From: Oreocharis arfaki
Taxonomy: Eukaryota; Chordata; Aves; Passeriformes; Paramythiidae
DNA: 64,000 nucleotides
Direction: 5' to 3'
Assembly: GCA_013398015.1 (NCBI GenBank)
Contig: VZRR01011618.1
Location: 725,257-789,256 of the forward strand
The notes under the pieces are model-generated. The model had not been told where the DNA came from and did not search any database. It was given only the letters and a program-made list of their open reading frames with translations. How positions within the stretch are numbered: the stretch's first letter is position 1; the number at the start of each line of letters is the position of its first letter. This document shows positions 39,501 to 51,700 of this stretch, piece after piece. The position numbers were made by a program, and so were the translations under genes.

Positions 39501-42500
39501 GAAATTTTTAGTAACTGTGTGTTGACTCTTATATTCCTTGTTTTCATTCTTAGAGATGACCCTACTCCTACGTGAAAGCAATAAGAATTAGGAGTGATGA
39601 GTGAGCTATTAAATGGCTATAGGCAATTAGAGAGCATTAACATAATAGAGAGAGATCAGATCTCCTCTTTTTTCACATCCCGTTGAATAAGCTTGAGGAT
39701 GCATAGATACATAATGAAGTCATGCCCTTATGCTAATGTCAAACAAAATTTTCCTTAGGTTCCAGATTTCCTTTCTGGTGCCAGATGTGCTGTATTTTCT
39801 TGTCTGTAGTTTTGGCAGCAGAAATACCCTGCAGTGTTACGAAAGAGGATGTTTCAGCCGGAAGCCCAGTGACTTGCAGTATCTCAGCTGGGAGCTTTAC
39901 CTCTGCCTTCCTCTTTTCTTTCTGTCCTCCTGCTTTGGGCTCGGAAGCCAGCACTCCCCAAGAGTGTATGGATTTTGAATCCCAACAGAGTTTATGTGGT
40001 GAAAGGGCCTTTGGAGGAATGAGGGAATGCAAGCCCTAATCCTGGCCGGGGCTTTCTGTGTAGTTTGCTTATTTGTTTCCTTATCTGCTTCCCTACTATT
40101 TTCCTGGTGTAAGTCATAGATTTTGTTCCTGATGTATGAAACCACCAAGCACCTAGCTGTGGCCAGGGAATGTGAACTTCTATGGCCGTTGCACTTTTCG
40201 AAGCCATCCTTTTGCAAACAGTTCCTGGGGCTTTGTGTATGGTTTTCCTTTAAATATTTTACTGTCAAAAAAATTAGCCAGTTGTTTTCAGAAGGAAGTA
40301 AAATCACACAGTATCTTTTTGACGTAAATGGGAACAGGAGTTACTGGCTTAATTTTGAATGATCAGCATCCCATCTTTTCACTCCAAAATCAATTTGATT
40401 GCTGTTTTTCCAAACAAGACCTGTAAGGCTAAAATTGAAAGAGCCCTTAGATATATTAAAATAAGCTGTGAAAATGTAGAGCACTGCTATTTCATCGTAA
40501 AATTGTGAAATGTTAAAGCATTCATTAGACAAACACTGAGTCACTGCATAGTGCTATGTCATAAATAAACAACTAAAAGCATTTACAAGCTTCAGAAGAA
40601 TTTGAAAATAGTTAACATTCAGGCTTTGTAATTTGGCCTCTGAATGATTGTATCAATCCTTTCCGAGAAAATGCAATGATTTTAGACTAAATAACAGAAC
40701 TAAAATGGACAGTGTTGTCTTGTGTAAAACATCTATGAGAAACTAAAGTTATTAGTTGGTAATCTTAATTTTTTCTAAGTCTAGAGATCCATAACATCAA
40801 ATTTTAAGTAAAGGAAGTATAATTACATGAAATGAGCCCCTGTGGTTTCTTAATGAGCAAATAGCATTTATGGGTTGAAGTCTTTTTAATTGTTGCTGCT
40901 ACATCAAGAAATATTTGATGATTTTTGTGATATTCTAATTATGTTGTTGGTATAAAATGCTACTGATTAACATACACTTCTAAACAACGGTAGCATAGGA
41001 TTAGAGATCCCCTTTAAAATTATATATATTTGAAGCAGGGAGGAATGCTTGTGTTTTGAAGAAAGCCTGTTCAAGTTGCCATGGAGTCAGACTTATTAGC
41101 CATGTATTTACTGTATCCTTGATAACACAGGTTTGTATAGGAATACTGGTTGCTTTAGCCATGATAGCTTCTAATTTTTGAGCTCTTATGTACAACAGAT
41201 TTTTGTATCTATTGGTAAATAAATGTCTTCACTTCCCCTGCGCTCCAAAGAGCACCAGCAATACATAAGGAGATGTTTTTACTCCTGCCTTACAACAGGT
41301 ATTAAGAAATCAAGTAATACTTCAAGGACTCAATCAGAGTGTATGTGCATTTTTATATGGTACATTTACGAGGATAGGAATGTTTTCAAAAAGCTGCTTT
41401 TCTTTTCTGTCCCAGGACTATTGCGTTTTCAATATTTAAGACTTAATGATCCATCTTAATGTTCTTCTGCATGATTACATTCATTGCCCTCAGTGAAATA
41501 GCTCTTCAGTCTTGCCAGTAACTTCTCTTGTACTGAAACTCTGTTCTTTAAAGTTTCTCACTACTCACATACCACAGACTTCTATCTTTTTTATACTTGC
41601 CATCCTAAGTTTCTGTATAAGCACAGAACTGGTCTTCATCCAGGAGGTCAGCATAAACCTATGCAGTGCTTAAATTCAGTGCAAGCACTATTATTTTTTT
41701 TTAAGATTTGTGCATTGGTGAGGCAGGTTCTGGCCCCCTTCATTTCAATTTGACAGCTTCCCTTACAAAGAGTGAGCGCTGATCAGTAACAATGGCAAGT
41801 TGGCTTTCATCCTTTAAGCCCTACAGTTTGCTCTTTTTGGAGTAGATGCCTGCACCCCAGTAAATCTTGATGTCCTTCATACCAGGGGGCTTTCCTCACC
41901 GCTACAGGACACATCTGCCTGAGATAACTTAAAAAATTGAGGCCTAAATTTTTGGGTTTGTGGTTCATGCATGCAATTACTGTGAATTATTTGCTTGCTT
42001 CCATTTAATGTTTATGCAGCTCTGTGCAAGAAGGTGGTTTTATTCCAGTACATGAATCTTATATGTCTGCAGCACGTATTTTGGAGAAGTTAGCATTGCT
42101 GAAAAATTCCTTACAGGAAAATATTGTGCTCTGCTTCTTCTGTAGTTACTCACACATTTCTTTTTAATAAGCTGAAGCTGTTATACTGTATTGTCTTCCT
42201 TGATTATAAAAATCCATTTATTTAGACTATATGTGGAAAGCATGTGAGTCCAACAGAGCAAAGAGCCAGTTGTGAGGGATGTGGAGTGCTACTCAGACTT
42301 AGTGCTGTTTGTATCAGGGTTTTGGGAGAATTGCTGCAAGAACCACTATGAGCAAATTTATTTCCTGGTCACTGTTAAATTTTGTGGAAGTTGGTTCCAC
42401 TCTTTTTTTGTTACCTGTCCTTCTCTGAAGGCTTGAACTTTTCTGATCAGACACCAGGTCTGTTTCTTTGTTGGTCTCAAGCTACAACTCTGCTTTTATT

Positions 42501-44448
42501 TTTCTTTCCCTGCTTTCCTCTTTGGCATATCTGCCCTCTAGATTTGCAGTGTTATCAATTATTTCAGTAAAAAAGAGTAATAGGAACTTTTTTTTTTAAG
42601 CATACTTTTAATCCTTTTTTTTTTCTATGACTCTTTCATGTCTCACTGTATTACTGGGTTTTTTTCCTTTTCTTCCTTTCTTTGTCTTCTTTTCCTCCTT
42701 TTTTTTCATTATATGGAATTTTGCTTTCTCCCACACGGTGAGACAAAGTTTCACTTTGAGAGACAGAGCAATTCCCTGCAAGGCATTAGAGCAGTGAAGG
42801 AGCATGTGCTGATATTGCTTAGTACAGCAGTTGTTTGAAGCTGTTTCTCTGAGCAAATGTTACAAAACAGAGGGCTACGGTGAACCACAGGAGTTTATTT
42901 CTGGTGATGAGTTTCACCCTTCAACTTCTTGGCTATTTTCTGTACGGCATTAGTCACTTCCCAAGCAGGTGCTGTGAGAAGCCCTGAGACTGATCAGTGT
43001 GGCCTGATGGTGAATCCGGCACTTCAGAGTTGTGCTTCCATAACAATCATCCAAATGGGTCTCACTCAAGTCCCGTATTTCCATTCTCACATGCATCAAT
43101 GTCTCACTGCTCAGTGCCAAGAAAAGACCTGAGAATGAGCTGGCGAGACAAGATTTTGGCTAGAAAAAGCTTTGCTAGAGAAGAGGAAAAGCTTCCCCTC
43201 CAGGCTGCTTCCAATTTTATATTGAGCTCAAATCACCCCAGTATAAGCTTAACTTTTTGCCTCCAGGAGGTTCAGTGGGCTTGTTCAGTGAGGTGCTGGC
43301 TTTTTTTCTAATCAATAATTTTATGAATTGTGTTTTTTCTCCAGCCTGGCACTTTCTGTTGCTGTAATACTATTTTGGATGTGCTTGATATTCCTTTGAG
43401 AATTTTGAAGGTACGAATAAGCAAAATAAAAATATTTTCATGTGTGGATAGAACGTAGGGTTGGCATTTTAAAGGCAAGACGTAAGAGGTCTGAACACAA
43501 GCTGAACCAAACAGAAAGTGTATCCAAGTGACCAATAAATATTTATGACTTTTTGCATTTGGTCATGATCACTGCTTGGGCTTCAGAAGTGTCTTAGCTC
43601 AGGTTTTTAGAGCAGGAGTAGACTTCCTGGCCTAGTGTACCATATAGATCACAGTTAAATGGTCTTGTTTCATAGCCTCTGAATGCAAGACCGAGGAAAC
43701 CACTTGTGGCTACTGGATACAACATATCACAGATAGAGTTAATTTTGAAGAGTGAATTATTTAATTCCAAATTCCCTCAGCACTTGACTGTACATCTTCA
43801 AAAGCAAAAAGAAATTTTTCCAACAGTGTGTTTTGTGATATATATTGATAACCTCAGGTTATAGTCTTTACCATCATCAATCAATTGCCTAAGTGAAGTA
43901 CAGGAGAGGATTATGGTAAACTCAAACCTATTTGATACTGGCTATCTAACGATCTAAATGGTTTGTAATTTCTTACAGAGTTGTAAATCCTGTGCTTCTA
44001 TGAGCTTACATGTGTAACTCATCAATCATGAAAATGGCAACTTTTAACATCCCCTAGAGCTTTTAGATTAATTTAGCAGTGATTAAAGGCATTGAATTTT
44101 TGGTTACAAGTTTTTGGGTTGCTTTGCTTTTCTTTTTTTTTTTTTTTTCCACCTGAGCATGTGTACTTGGGGAAAATGAGTGTAATTTCTCAGTGATACT
44201 CTCTGATATCTGTTAACAATTATTTCAGGAGATTCTCGGAATGAGGACAGTTCCATTCCTATTTCTTGTCTTTCTGCTTGGAATACTGGCAAGGCAAAAC
44301 AGCTATATTGGGTGGTTTCAGTAATTTTTGCCTTCTGAGAGCTGAAACAAAACCACTGTCTCGAAATCGTGTTGAGCCTAAGGTCAGTTAAAGTTTGTCA
44401 TGAAAATTCCAGTAAGAGACCCCTTTTGTTCTCTTTTTGACTTCACAG

Positions 44449-44586
44449 AAAAGAAGAGCAGCAAGAAGGCAGAAAGTGCACAGGCTTCAAAGTTAAACAA
44501 GACTTTTGCACCCGTCTTCCTTAAAGGCCTGACTGACCTCAAAGTAATGGATGGAAGTCAAGTGATAATGACTGTGGAGGTATCAG
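44449..44586 (+). CDS. MYLK: MYLK exon: linker and first half of Ig domain 5
   Basis: This 138-bp exon, phase 1 in and out, has acceptor TTCACAG and donor TCAG|GTGTGT. It starts with the lysine/serine linker (E)KKSSKKAESAQASKLNK, then KTFAPVFLKGLTDLKVMDG and GSQVIMTVEVS. The B-strand position that usually holds cysteine lies in the stretch IMTVEV, which has none, as in human and chicken MYLK from memory. The domain therefore cannot form the usual core disulphide. Confidence 0.95.
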
Positions 44587-45223
44587 GTGTGTAGCTACAG
44601 AACAGTATTACTAAAAAAAATTTAAATCCTGCTGCAAAATGTGTGGTTTTTTCCTATTTTTTAGCAGTTGTCTGCATTTGAAAACAGTATTTCTAGGAAC
44701 CAGTGTTTTAAAAGCTAGGTTTGTCTAATCTGACCTTCAATGTGGCTGAACATTGTCCGTTGTTAACGTGTTCAGACCTGTGGAAGTGTTTCTTAATTGC
44801 AGTGATACAATGATATAAGTTTAATATGGGTCCTCTTGTTGTAGTGGACTTGTAATAGCTTTTGCTGTGAACCGAACAAGATTGAGTTCCTGTTGGCTGG
44901 GGTAAGATTAATGCTGCAGAAAGAGCAGTCCTGGTATGAACTTTGGTATCAGAAACTTAATAACCATCTTCGTGATATCTAGAACTCATTCTCCCTCTCT
45001 GTCGTATGCATGCTTCCTGTATTCATTTGTATTTTAACCATAATAAGACAGACTATTCCACATTACACAGCATTCACAGAGTGAATAATAGAAACTCCTG
45101 AATGTTTTGAAGATGAAATTGCAGAATCAGGTGGCAAAAAACCAACCAACCTTATTCCTTTTCTTAATTGACATGTGGTGGGATTTTGTGTGTCTCAGGT
45201 TTTTGTTGCTTCCTCTTTTGTAG
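44587..45223. other. MYLK intron; nothing further recognised
   Basis: This is a 637-bp intron, AT-rich, from GTGTGT to CTTTTGTAG. No other feature is seen. Confidence 0.85.
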
Positions 45224-45421
45224 CTAACCCACCTCCTGAAATTATCTGGCTGCATAATGGGAAAGAAATCCAGGAGACAGAAGATTTCCACTTTGAGAAG
45301 AAAGGCAATGAGTACAGTCTGTACATTCAGGAGGTGTTTCCTGAAGACACAGGCAAATACACGTGTGAAGCCTGGAATGAAGTAGGAGAAAGTCAAACAC
45401 AAGCTACATTGACAGTTCAAG
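45224..45421 (+). CDS. MYLK: MYLK exon: second half of Ig domain 5
   Basis: This 198-bp exon, phase 1 in and out, has acceptor CTCTTTTGTAG and donor CAAG|GTATAA. It reads (A)NPPPEIIWLHNGKEIQE with the C-strand tryptophan, then a segment with YSLYIQEVFPEDTGKYTCEA, the F-strand signature, and TQATLTVQ. It is nearly the chicken sequence. The donor has an A at +5, weaker than GTAAGT. Confidence 0.95.
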
Positions 45422-46606
45422 GTATAAAGATCCTCTCTGCCTTACAAAATGGTGAAAGAAAATTATTATTCTAATGTGCTGGAGGAATGTCTGTTTAGAA
45501 TACTTGAGTGTTTATCAGGTTTGTTGCAAAGGACTCTCAGGTTCTCAGTCTCTGCACCTGAATTAAAAAGGATATTGAGCAGAAGCAGCTTTAAAAAAAT
45601 CTTTTCACTCTGGAACATTATGTAACTATTTCAAAAATGCATTCCTGAGTCCTATTTCAGGGACAGTGCAAAACTTCTCCTAAATGCAGCTTCAGATTAT
45701 AACTATCAGGCTTACTTAACTATGGATTAAAGTAAACCTTTTAATATGTTTTTGTTTCTAATTGAAGGCCTTAGTATTTGGAAAAGCTGTCTAGGAGATA
45801 GGTATCCTGGCTTTGATGTTGGCATTGTAGTGGTAGCAGGTAAGGAAGACACAATTTCTGCAATCTGAGAACTAGCTGAGAAGAATTTGGCTTTGAATCT
45901 CCTCACATGATATAAACCCCACAGTAAACACTCCAGTACCTGCAAACTTCCTGTGATTGGGCACACACTACCTTTGTGACAGGGCCTTCTTTTAGTATTA
46001 CTGAATATTGACATTTCCTCAAAGCCATTAATGAGAATTATTGGAAATCATTGTGAGACTTCTCTTATTTTTAATGTAGAGTATCTTATCTGCAGTGTTT
46101 GAGAGAGCTATTTACTCTGTTGTCACAGTCTGCTCTGAATTCAGACCTTCCTCTCTCCTCCAATTCCCCCTGAGATCCAGCCTCAGGGTCAGTCTTCTAT
46201 ATTAAATGCAATTTTATGCAATTTTTAATGATGATTTATTGCATGAGCTCTCAACTGCACAGCAGTCATGGTACTGTTACTTGCCCTTAAAGCTATTCCT
46301 ACCCGTATTCTCTAAGGACAAATCTCCAAGATTCCTTTTAGGGCAGCTTTAAAATCCCTTTGTTCTGCTCTTAATATAAGCCTGGATCGAGCCAGTAAAG
46401 TGCCAAGTAAATGATTAATTTTAGTATGAACCAAAGTTACTTCCAAAATTAAAGCCTGACTTATTTTCAGATTAAAAACTAATACCCTTCATGTTCAAAA
46501 TAACTTTCCTTGCCTGTGATTGCTTTCCCTGAAATTAATTAGCTTAGTGGTGACATTCAAGCTTGGCATTTTCTTCTGATTTGTAAACTGTGTTTGTAAA
46601 CTGCAG
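45422..46606. other. MYLK intron; nothing further recognised
   Basis: This is an intron of about 1.2 kb ending TAAACTGCAG, with a short near-repeat of GTAAACTG just before the acceptor. No exon or named repeat is seen. Confidence 0.8.
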
Positions 46607-46853
46607 AACCTCAGGATGGTATTCAGCCCTGGTTCATTAGCAAACCGAGATCAGTGACAGCAGCTCCTGGGCAAAATGTCCTGATATCCTGTGCCATTGC
46701 TGGAGATCCTTTCCCCACTGTTCACTGGTTTAAAGATGGGAAAGAAATAATGCCAGGAACAGCATGTGAAATCCTGCAAAATGAAGACATCTTCACGCTG
46801 GTCTTGAGGAATGTGCAGTCTCGTCATGCAGGGCAATATGAAATTCAGCTCAG
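46607..46853 (+). CDS. MYLK: MYLK exon: most of Ig domain 6
   Basis: This 247-bp exon has phase 1 in and phase 2 out, with acceptor AACTGCAG and donor CAG|GTATGT. It starts (E)PQDGIQPWFISKPRS and continues with GQNVLISCAIAGDPFPTVHW, carrying the B-strand cysteine and C-strand tryptophan. The F strand reads HAGQYEIQLR, with isoleucine instead of cysteine. Unlike the other Ig domains here, the exon runs through the C strand and breaks near the F strand. The 195-codon open frame on the opposite strand over this exon is a shadow. Confidence 0.95.
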
Positions 46854-48779
46854 GTATGTTTGCTGTGAAATAGAAGGTTGTTCCCTTTGACCAGTTAGCT
46901 GTATTTACCCTCAAGGCGAAATTCCCACCTGAAGAAGACAAGAGTTCCATCCTATTCATATGAAACATTAGGGTACTGAAGGAACAGAATATTTCTGAGA
47001 GATGAAAAGAACTAATAAAACTCCAAGAGAAAAGAGGAAACACATCAAGAGTCAGAAAAAAAGGACGAAACAGTATGGGTTCCTCTTGAGATCCTGAAAA
47101 CAAAGCTTTGTGGCAGCAGTATGGGAAGCAAATTCTAGCAAGGAAAACTACAATCAATGTCTTGAGTTTGGAGCTATTGTTTATCGTGTTTGGCATCTCT
47201 CTAGGTATTTGTAAAGATGCCTCTTTCCAAGGGAACAACCTGACTAGGGAGGGATGTTACACAAGATCCATGCCTTTAAGGGGAAAAAGTGTTTCCTGGC
47301 CAAGTTTGAAATGTCTGAATTTTATATGCAGGTTTTAGTCTCCTTTTGCTGATGTATCTTTGAAACAAAGCACCTCGATGCTTTGAACATCTTGTCATTC
47401 CTACAAAATCTGGAAGACTTATTTTGCATTTCATTTTATTTGATTTTATTTTGGCAAAATGACTGTCCTTTAAATGAAGAATTATATTTGCTGGCTCTTT
47501 ACCTCATAGAAAGTGCCACAGCATTTTCTACCTCCAGTGGTGAAGATTACACACTGCCTATGTGATAAAGAAAACATAGCATAAAACTTTAAAGTGGTGT
47601 TGTTATTCCATGCTATTTACTGTACATAGATGTAGTTGCTTTACTTGGCTCATGTTTGTGCCTTTCTTTATTAAAATTACTGAATCATCGTGGACATTTG
47701 AATTATACTGGAAGAAAATCATCTGGTTTGCTCCACACACTAACTTTTTAGTCCAGGTATGCTAGTCTGAATTGTCCTTTGCCTACTTGCAAATAAATTA
47801 CTCATATCTTCTTAATACAAAGAGGGAGGGAATTTCATAATAAACTCAAGCTTGTAAACAATGAGTTTAATTTTTTATAATTATAGTTTGTTTTCCTACC
47901 CAAATAATGGTTATGTCACTGTGTAGATGCCTCCTAGCTCAAAAGTATGTTTTCATAGACTATCACAGGCAGACACACGCTAGCTTCAGTATTTTTTAGT
48001 ATTTAAAGCAAATAAGGCACTCACTTTTCACCAGAAAAGGGTGTTTTAGAAAATTATAGCTGTTGAATATCAAGATTTCCCATAATAAAGTTTTTCTACA
48101 CTTAATTTCAAGTCTTATTAATAACATTTATGCAGGTACAACCACATATGCTATCACCTTCTTGCAAATCAGCTCTTCAGTAGATTTAGGCCCTTTGGAG
48201 TCTTCAGTCAGTTCTGAACTGGCTCATTTCAGAACTGGCTTGTTTGCAATTGGCCCAGGTCATCTGGGACATTCATAATGCTGATTTGTGCAGGTCATGT
48301 CTACTGAAATCCTTGCATCTGTGTTCCTTTGGGCATCAGGCGTGTTTCTAACACTTGGTACCTCTGGCAGGATTAGAAATGCCAGTTCAATTTCATTCAG
48401 GTCACCAACCTCAACAGGAGAGAGCAGAAACTGTGAGAATTGCTACCTTCTGCTGGTACATTTCCACATTTCAGTGTGTGTGCCCTGGGCATTGGCATCT
48501 TCTCTCATGATATGCTGGTGAGTTCACTTGAACTGAAAAGAGAATGAGATATTTCAGCAAAACTTCAGGGAGGGAAGAATGAAAGAGGAAAAAGGAGAGC
48601 CAAGAGAGCTTTGTAGAGGATTTCATTGGGACTGATGAAGAAAGTCGACTGTAATGATCAGGTGTAGTTGGTGATCACACAGGCCAAATTCATCACTGGA
48701 GACCTTTTTCAAAGTGGAGGCCTAACAATATCATAACTCCAGAATGTACACTTAGAAAATAAATTATTTCAGAAAATTA

Positions 48780-48780
48780 N
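48780..48780. other. Single undetermined base (N)
   Basis: One N stands in intronic sequence, the only one noticed in the window. It indicates an unresolved call in the assembly and has no effect on the exons. Confidence 1.
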
Positions 48781-51700
48781 AAAGTTGTAGCTGGAAAACA
48801 ACACAACAGATTACATGCTAGTTGCAGCTATTCCCTAACCTTTTCACTGGAGAAATAGCTGGGGATCCCACAAAGATCAGTGCATTCATGTTGGCTTTTT
48901 CTGATCCGTAATGAGTAAAACTGTCCTGCAATTAGAGCAAAGGGAATGCTGATACCTCATTTTACCCTGCTGCCATTTGTAAAATTCCAGTTAATGTTCA
49001 GGGAAGAGAAAGTAATTTATTTTTAGGCACTGGTTATGTACTATGAGTAACAGAGAGGTAACAGCCTCGGGCATATCCAAGGAGCCAAAAGTCAGCTGTG
49101 TAACTTCAAGTTTGCAATAGAGTTACAATAATTTTCAGCACGAAATAGTCTTGTCTAAATAGCTGTTGAACTGGCTGCATTTGTCTTGAATACTTGATTG
49201 AGAATTGTTTATGTATTCAGAAAGAGTTTTAACAGTGCCTGAGAGGAAGAGAGCTGCATTTTGTGTCTTTCTCTCAAAAACTCCTACAAAGTCCATTAAA
49301 AATACGGAATAACTGGGAAAACATAAGTCAATTCACTAAAGAGTTTATAGAGTTGACAGTAGGCTATTTTTAAACATAATCACTTTCATTTCAAATAAAA
49401 TGTGCAGCTTCTTTTTCACATATTAATTTTAGAAGCAGGTTGCGTAGCTGTTCTTAGAGAGTCACTCCTCCAACTTTCTTAAGTTAGTCTGGGCATGGTT
49501 TCCTACTAGTGTTAATTATTTTCCGATTTTATTCTGCATTACTCTTAAGCTCTAAATTCAGTCTTAATACCTCCACAATTCTCCTTTTGTGTTGGCTGCT
49601 CCCAAATTAAAACTCTGGTCTTAAAAACGTGGGTTTAACAAAAGATCTGTTTGTCTCTTGCTGGTTCTTTCTCCTTTAGTCAGAGTGAGCTGACAAGGAC
49701 GTGGAGCCCAGTGTGATCCTAGTGTGATACATCCATGATTGCTCATTGGCTTTCTGTCTTACCATCCCTCAGCATTATTTAGAATACATCTTTGCTTTGC
49801 CTTTTGCTATTTAGCAGACTGCTAAGTCTGGCTTTCAGGACAGAAATCATTGCAGCCCTTCCTGGTCCTTGTTTTAAACCTACACAAGCCTCTACAATTC
49901 CTCTACATTTGCATTTTTCATTTTAATTGTCCTAATAATGTTCCTTTGAGCCTGTTACGTCTCATGCCTAGAGGAATAGTGTTGCATAAATATTAAGAAG
50001 AGATTCACCCATTACTGCAGGTCATCTATTGAAATGTGGACATTTTACAGCCTGCAAAATGCTTAAAATGGAAAATAAAAATCCTTTTCCTTACTCAGAA
50101 AAACATAGATATCTATTTCCCCTCCTGTCCTTTCCATCCTTCCAGTGTTGTAGGCATTGGTATCCTGTTATCCCAATATGACTTTCCAGTGTTCTTTCAG
50201 TCAGTGTGTACATCTTAAATGAAGAGGTAAACAAACCAACCTGTGAGAACTGGGCAGAGACTGCTTGTTGAGCAAAACCTTTATCTTTATAGCAGTACAG
50301 TCAACATGAGAGACCTCAGAAATCATCCTGCAGTTCTTTAAACAGATCATCTGCTTTGTTAACCTTTCTCTTCTCAGACATTAAGTATTTCTCTTCTCCC
50401 CCACTCCGTCTTCCATAAAATTTTGGTTAGTGTTGATTAGTATTGATTTAGGTATTTTGATAATCTGCTTAAAATCATGGGAAAACATTCATTTTATAAA
50501 TCGGTGGTACCTCGAATACTCTGCAATTTAGGTTATATAAAAAGCACTCCTTAGATTACATTTCATTACGCTAAACAGTAAATACATTTCTGTCTTTCTG
50601 TAAAATTCGGTTTTCAAACCTTGTTTTCTCCTATCAACACATTGTCTATTTTTAGAGAAGAAAACCTTGAGCCTTTCTTGTTCCATTCTCCTACCCAATG
50701 CTGTAAAATGCAAATGAAATTATTGTTCTTTCAGGTATAAAAAGCTTTTGGCAAAACCCTCAAGTGAGGTAAATCAGTGCATCCTCTTTTAAGCCAGTAG
50801 AGCTGCTCTGCTTTATATCAGCTAAAGTTGTGATCCAGTAGATTAGTTGTTTTCTTGTGGGCTAAAGCTTCATGGAGTCTGGACTATCTCTCCATTTAAC
50901 TCACAGAAAAGCTGCAAAACCTCCTTCTGAGGCTTAGCAGTTACCTGCACTGAAGCACCAGCTATAAGTAGGGATCAACTTCTTTGCCCCTTTCAGTTCA
51001 TTCTTGAAAAAATGTCATTTACTCTGCAATATTTATTTCACACTTGGTAGGCTGGTAGGAAATTTCAGTACGTCCCCCCCAGTATAATTACAAGTGCTTT
51101 TTTCCTGTTCCTCCAGAGAGTGCTTCCTAGGGACATGCAGACAATAAGTCTCATCTAAGGTTCAGTGAAAATATTTGAGTAGGTTCTGCCAAGAAACTAG
51201 TATTTCAAGATATTTTGAACATAAAAGCCATTCCAGGGAAAACTGATCCCACAATAGGACACAGAGCTATTTTTAAAATTGCCTCAGGCTTTGCAGCTGG
51301 GGTTTTATTTGTTTTTGGTGTTTTTTTAGTATTATTCCTTGACATTTTAAAGATAAGTCCTGTGCATGAGCATTCTACAGAACAGTCCTGCAAAAGTCAA
51401 CACTTCCAGGCATTTCTTCACAGCAAAGCTACTAAGCATAGGTCTTATCCATGTCTGCCATTATTCCACAATAACGGAGCCACTAAGATCTCTCCGTGTC
51501 TAGGGTTTTGTTGATAAAATGCCAAAGCAGAGAACCTCAAGCTGCCCAAGTAATATTGTTATTGCCAAGATTCAGAACAACAGAGACGTGAAAGACTTGA
51601 AGATGTTCCCATGTACTGCAAGGCTCTGTTTTTTCTAACTGCTCCTAAGCATCTTTGTCTTGCCTAGATTCTGAAATTGTGTAAATGTAAAAATATTTAC

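Larger units (their letters stand above)
28187..44448. other. MYLK intron, about 16.3 kb, with two CR1 fragments
   Basis: This long AT-rich intron has donor GTGAAT and acceptor CTTCACAG. It contains two CR1 fragments at about 36 kb (listed), a perfect short inverted repeat at 31999-32027, and AT-rich local direct repeats at about 32175-32305. T-rich tracts occur near 42588-42700 and 44138-44150. None of the open frames, the longest about 136 codons, shows a domain or splice context. No exon is recognised. Confidence 0.75.

Noticed and set aside
46651..47238. 195-codon minus-strand open frame
   Set aside because: Antisense shadow of MYLK exon 12 and its flank; the plus-strand frame has the Ig domain and splice sites.
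50646..50655. MEF2-type word CTATTTTTAG in the intron before exon 13
   Set aside because: Isolated and about 4 kb from the nearest exon; such words are frequent in AT-rich DNA.
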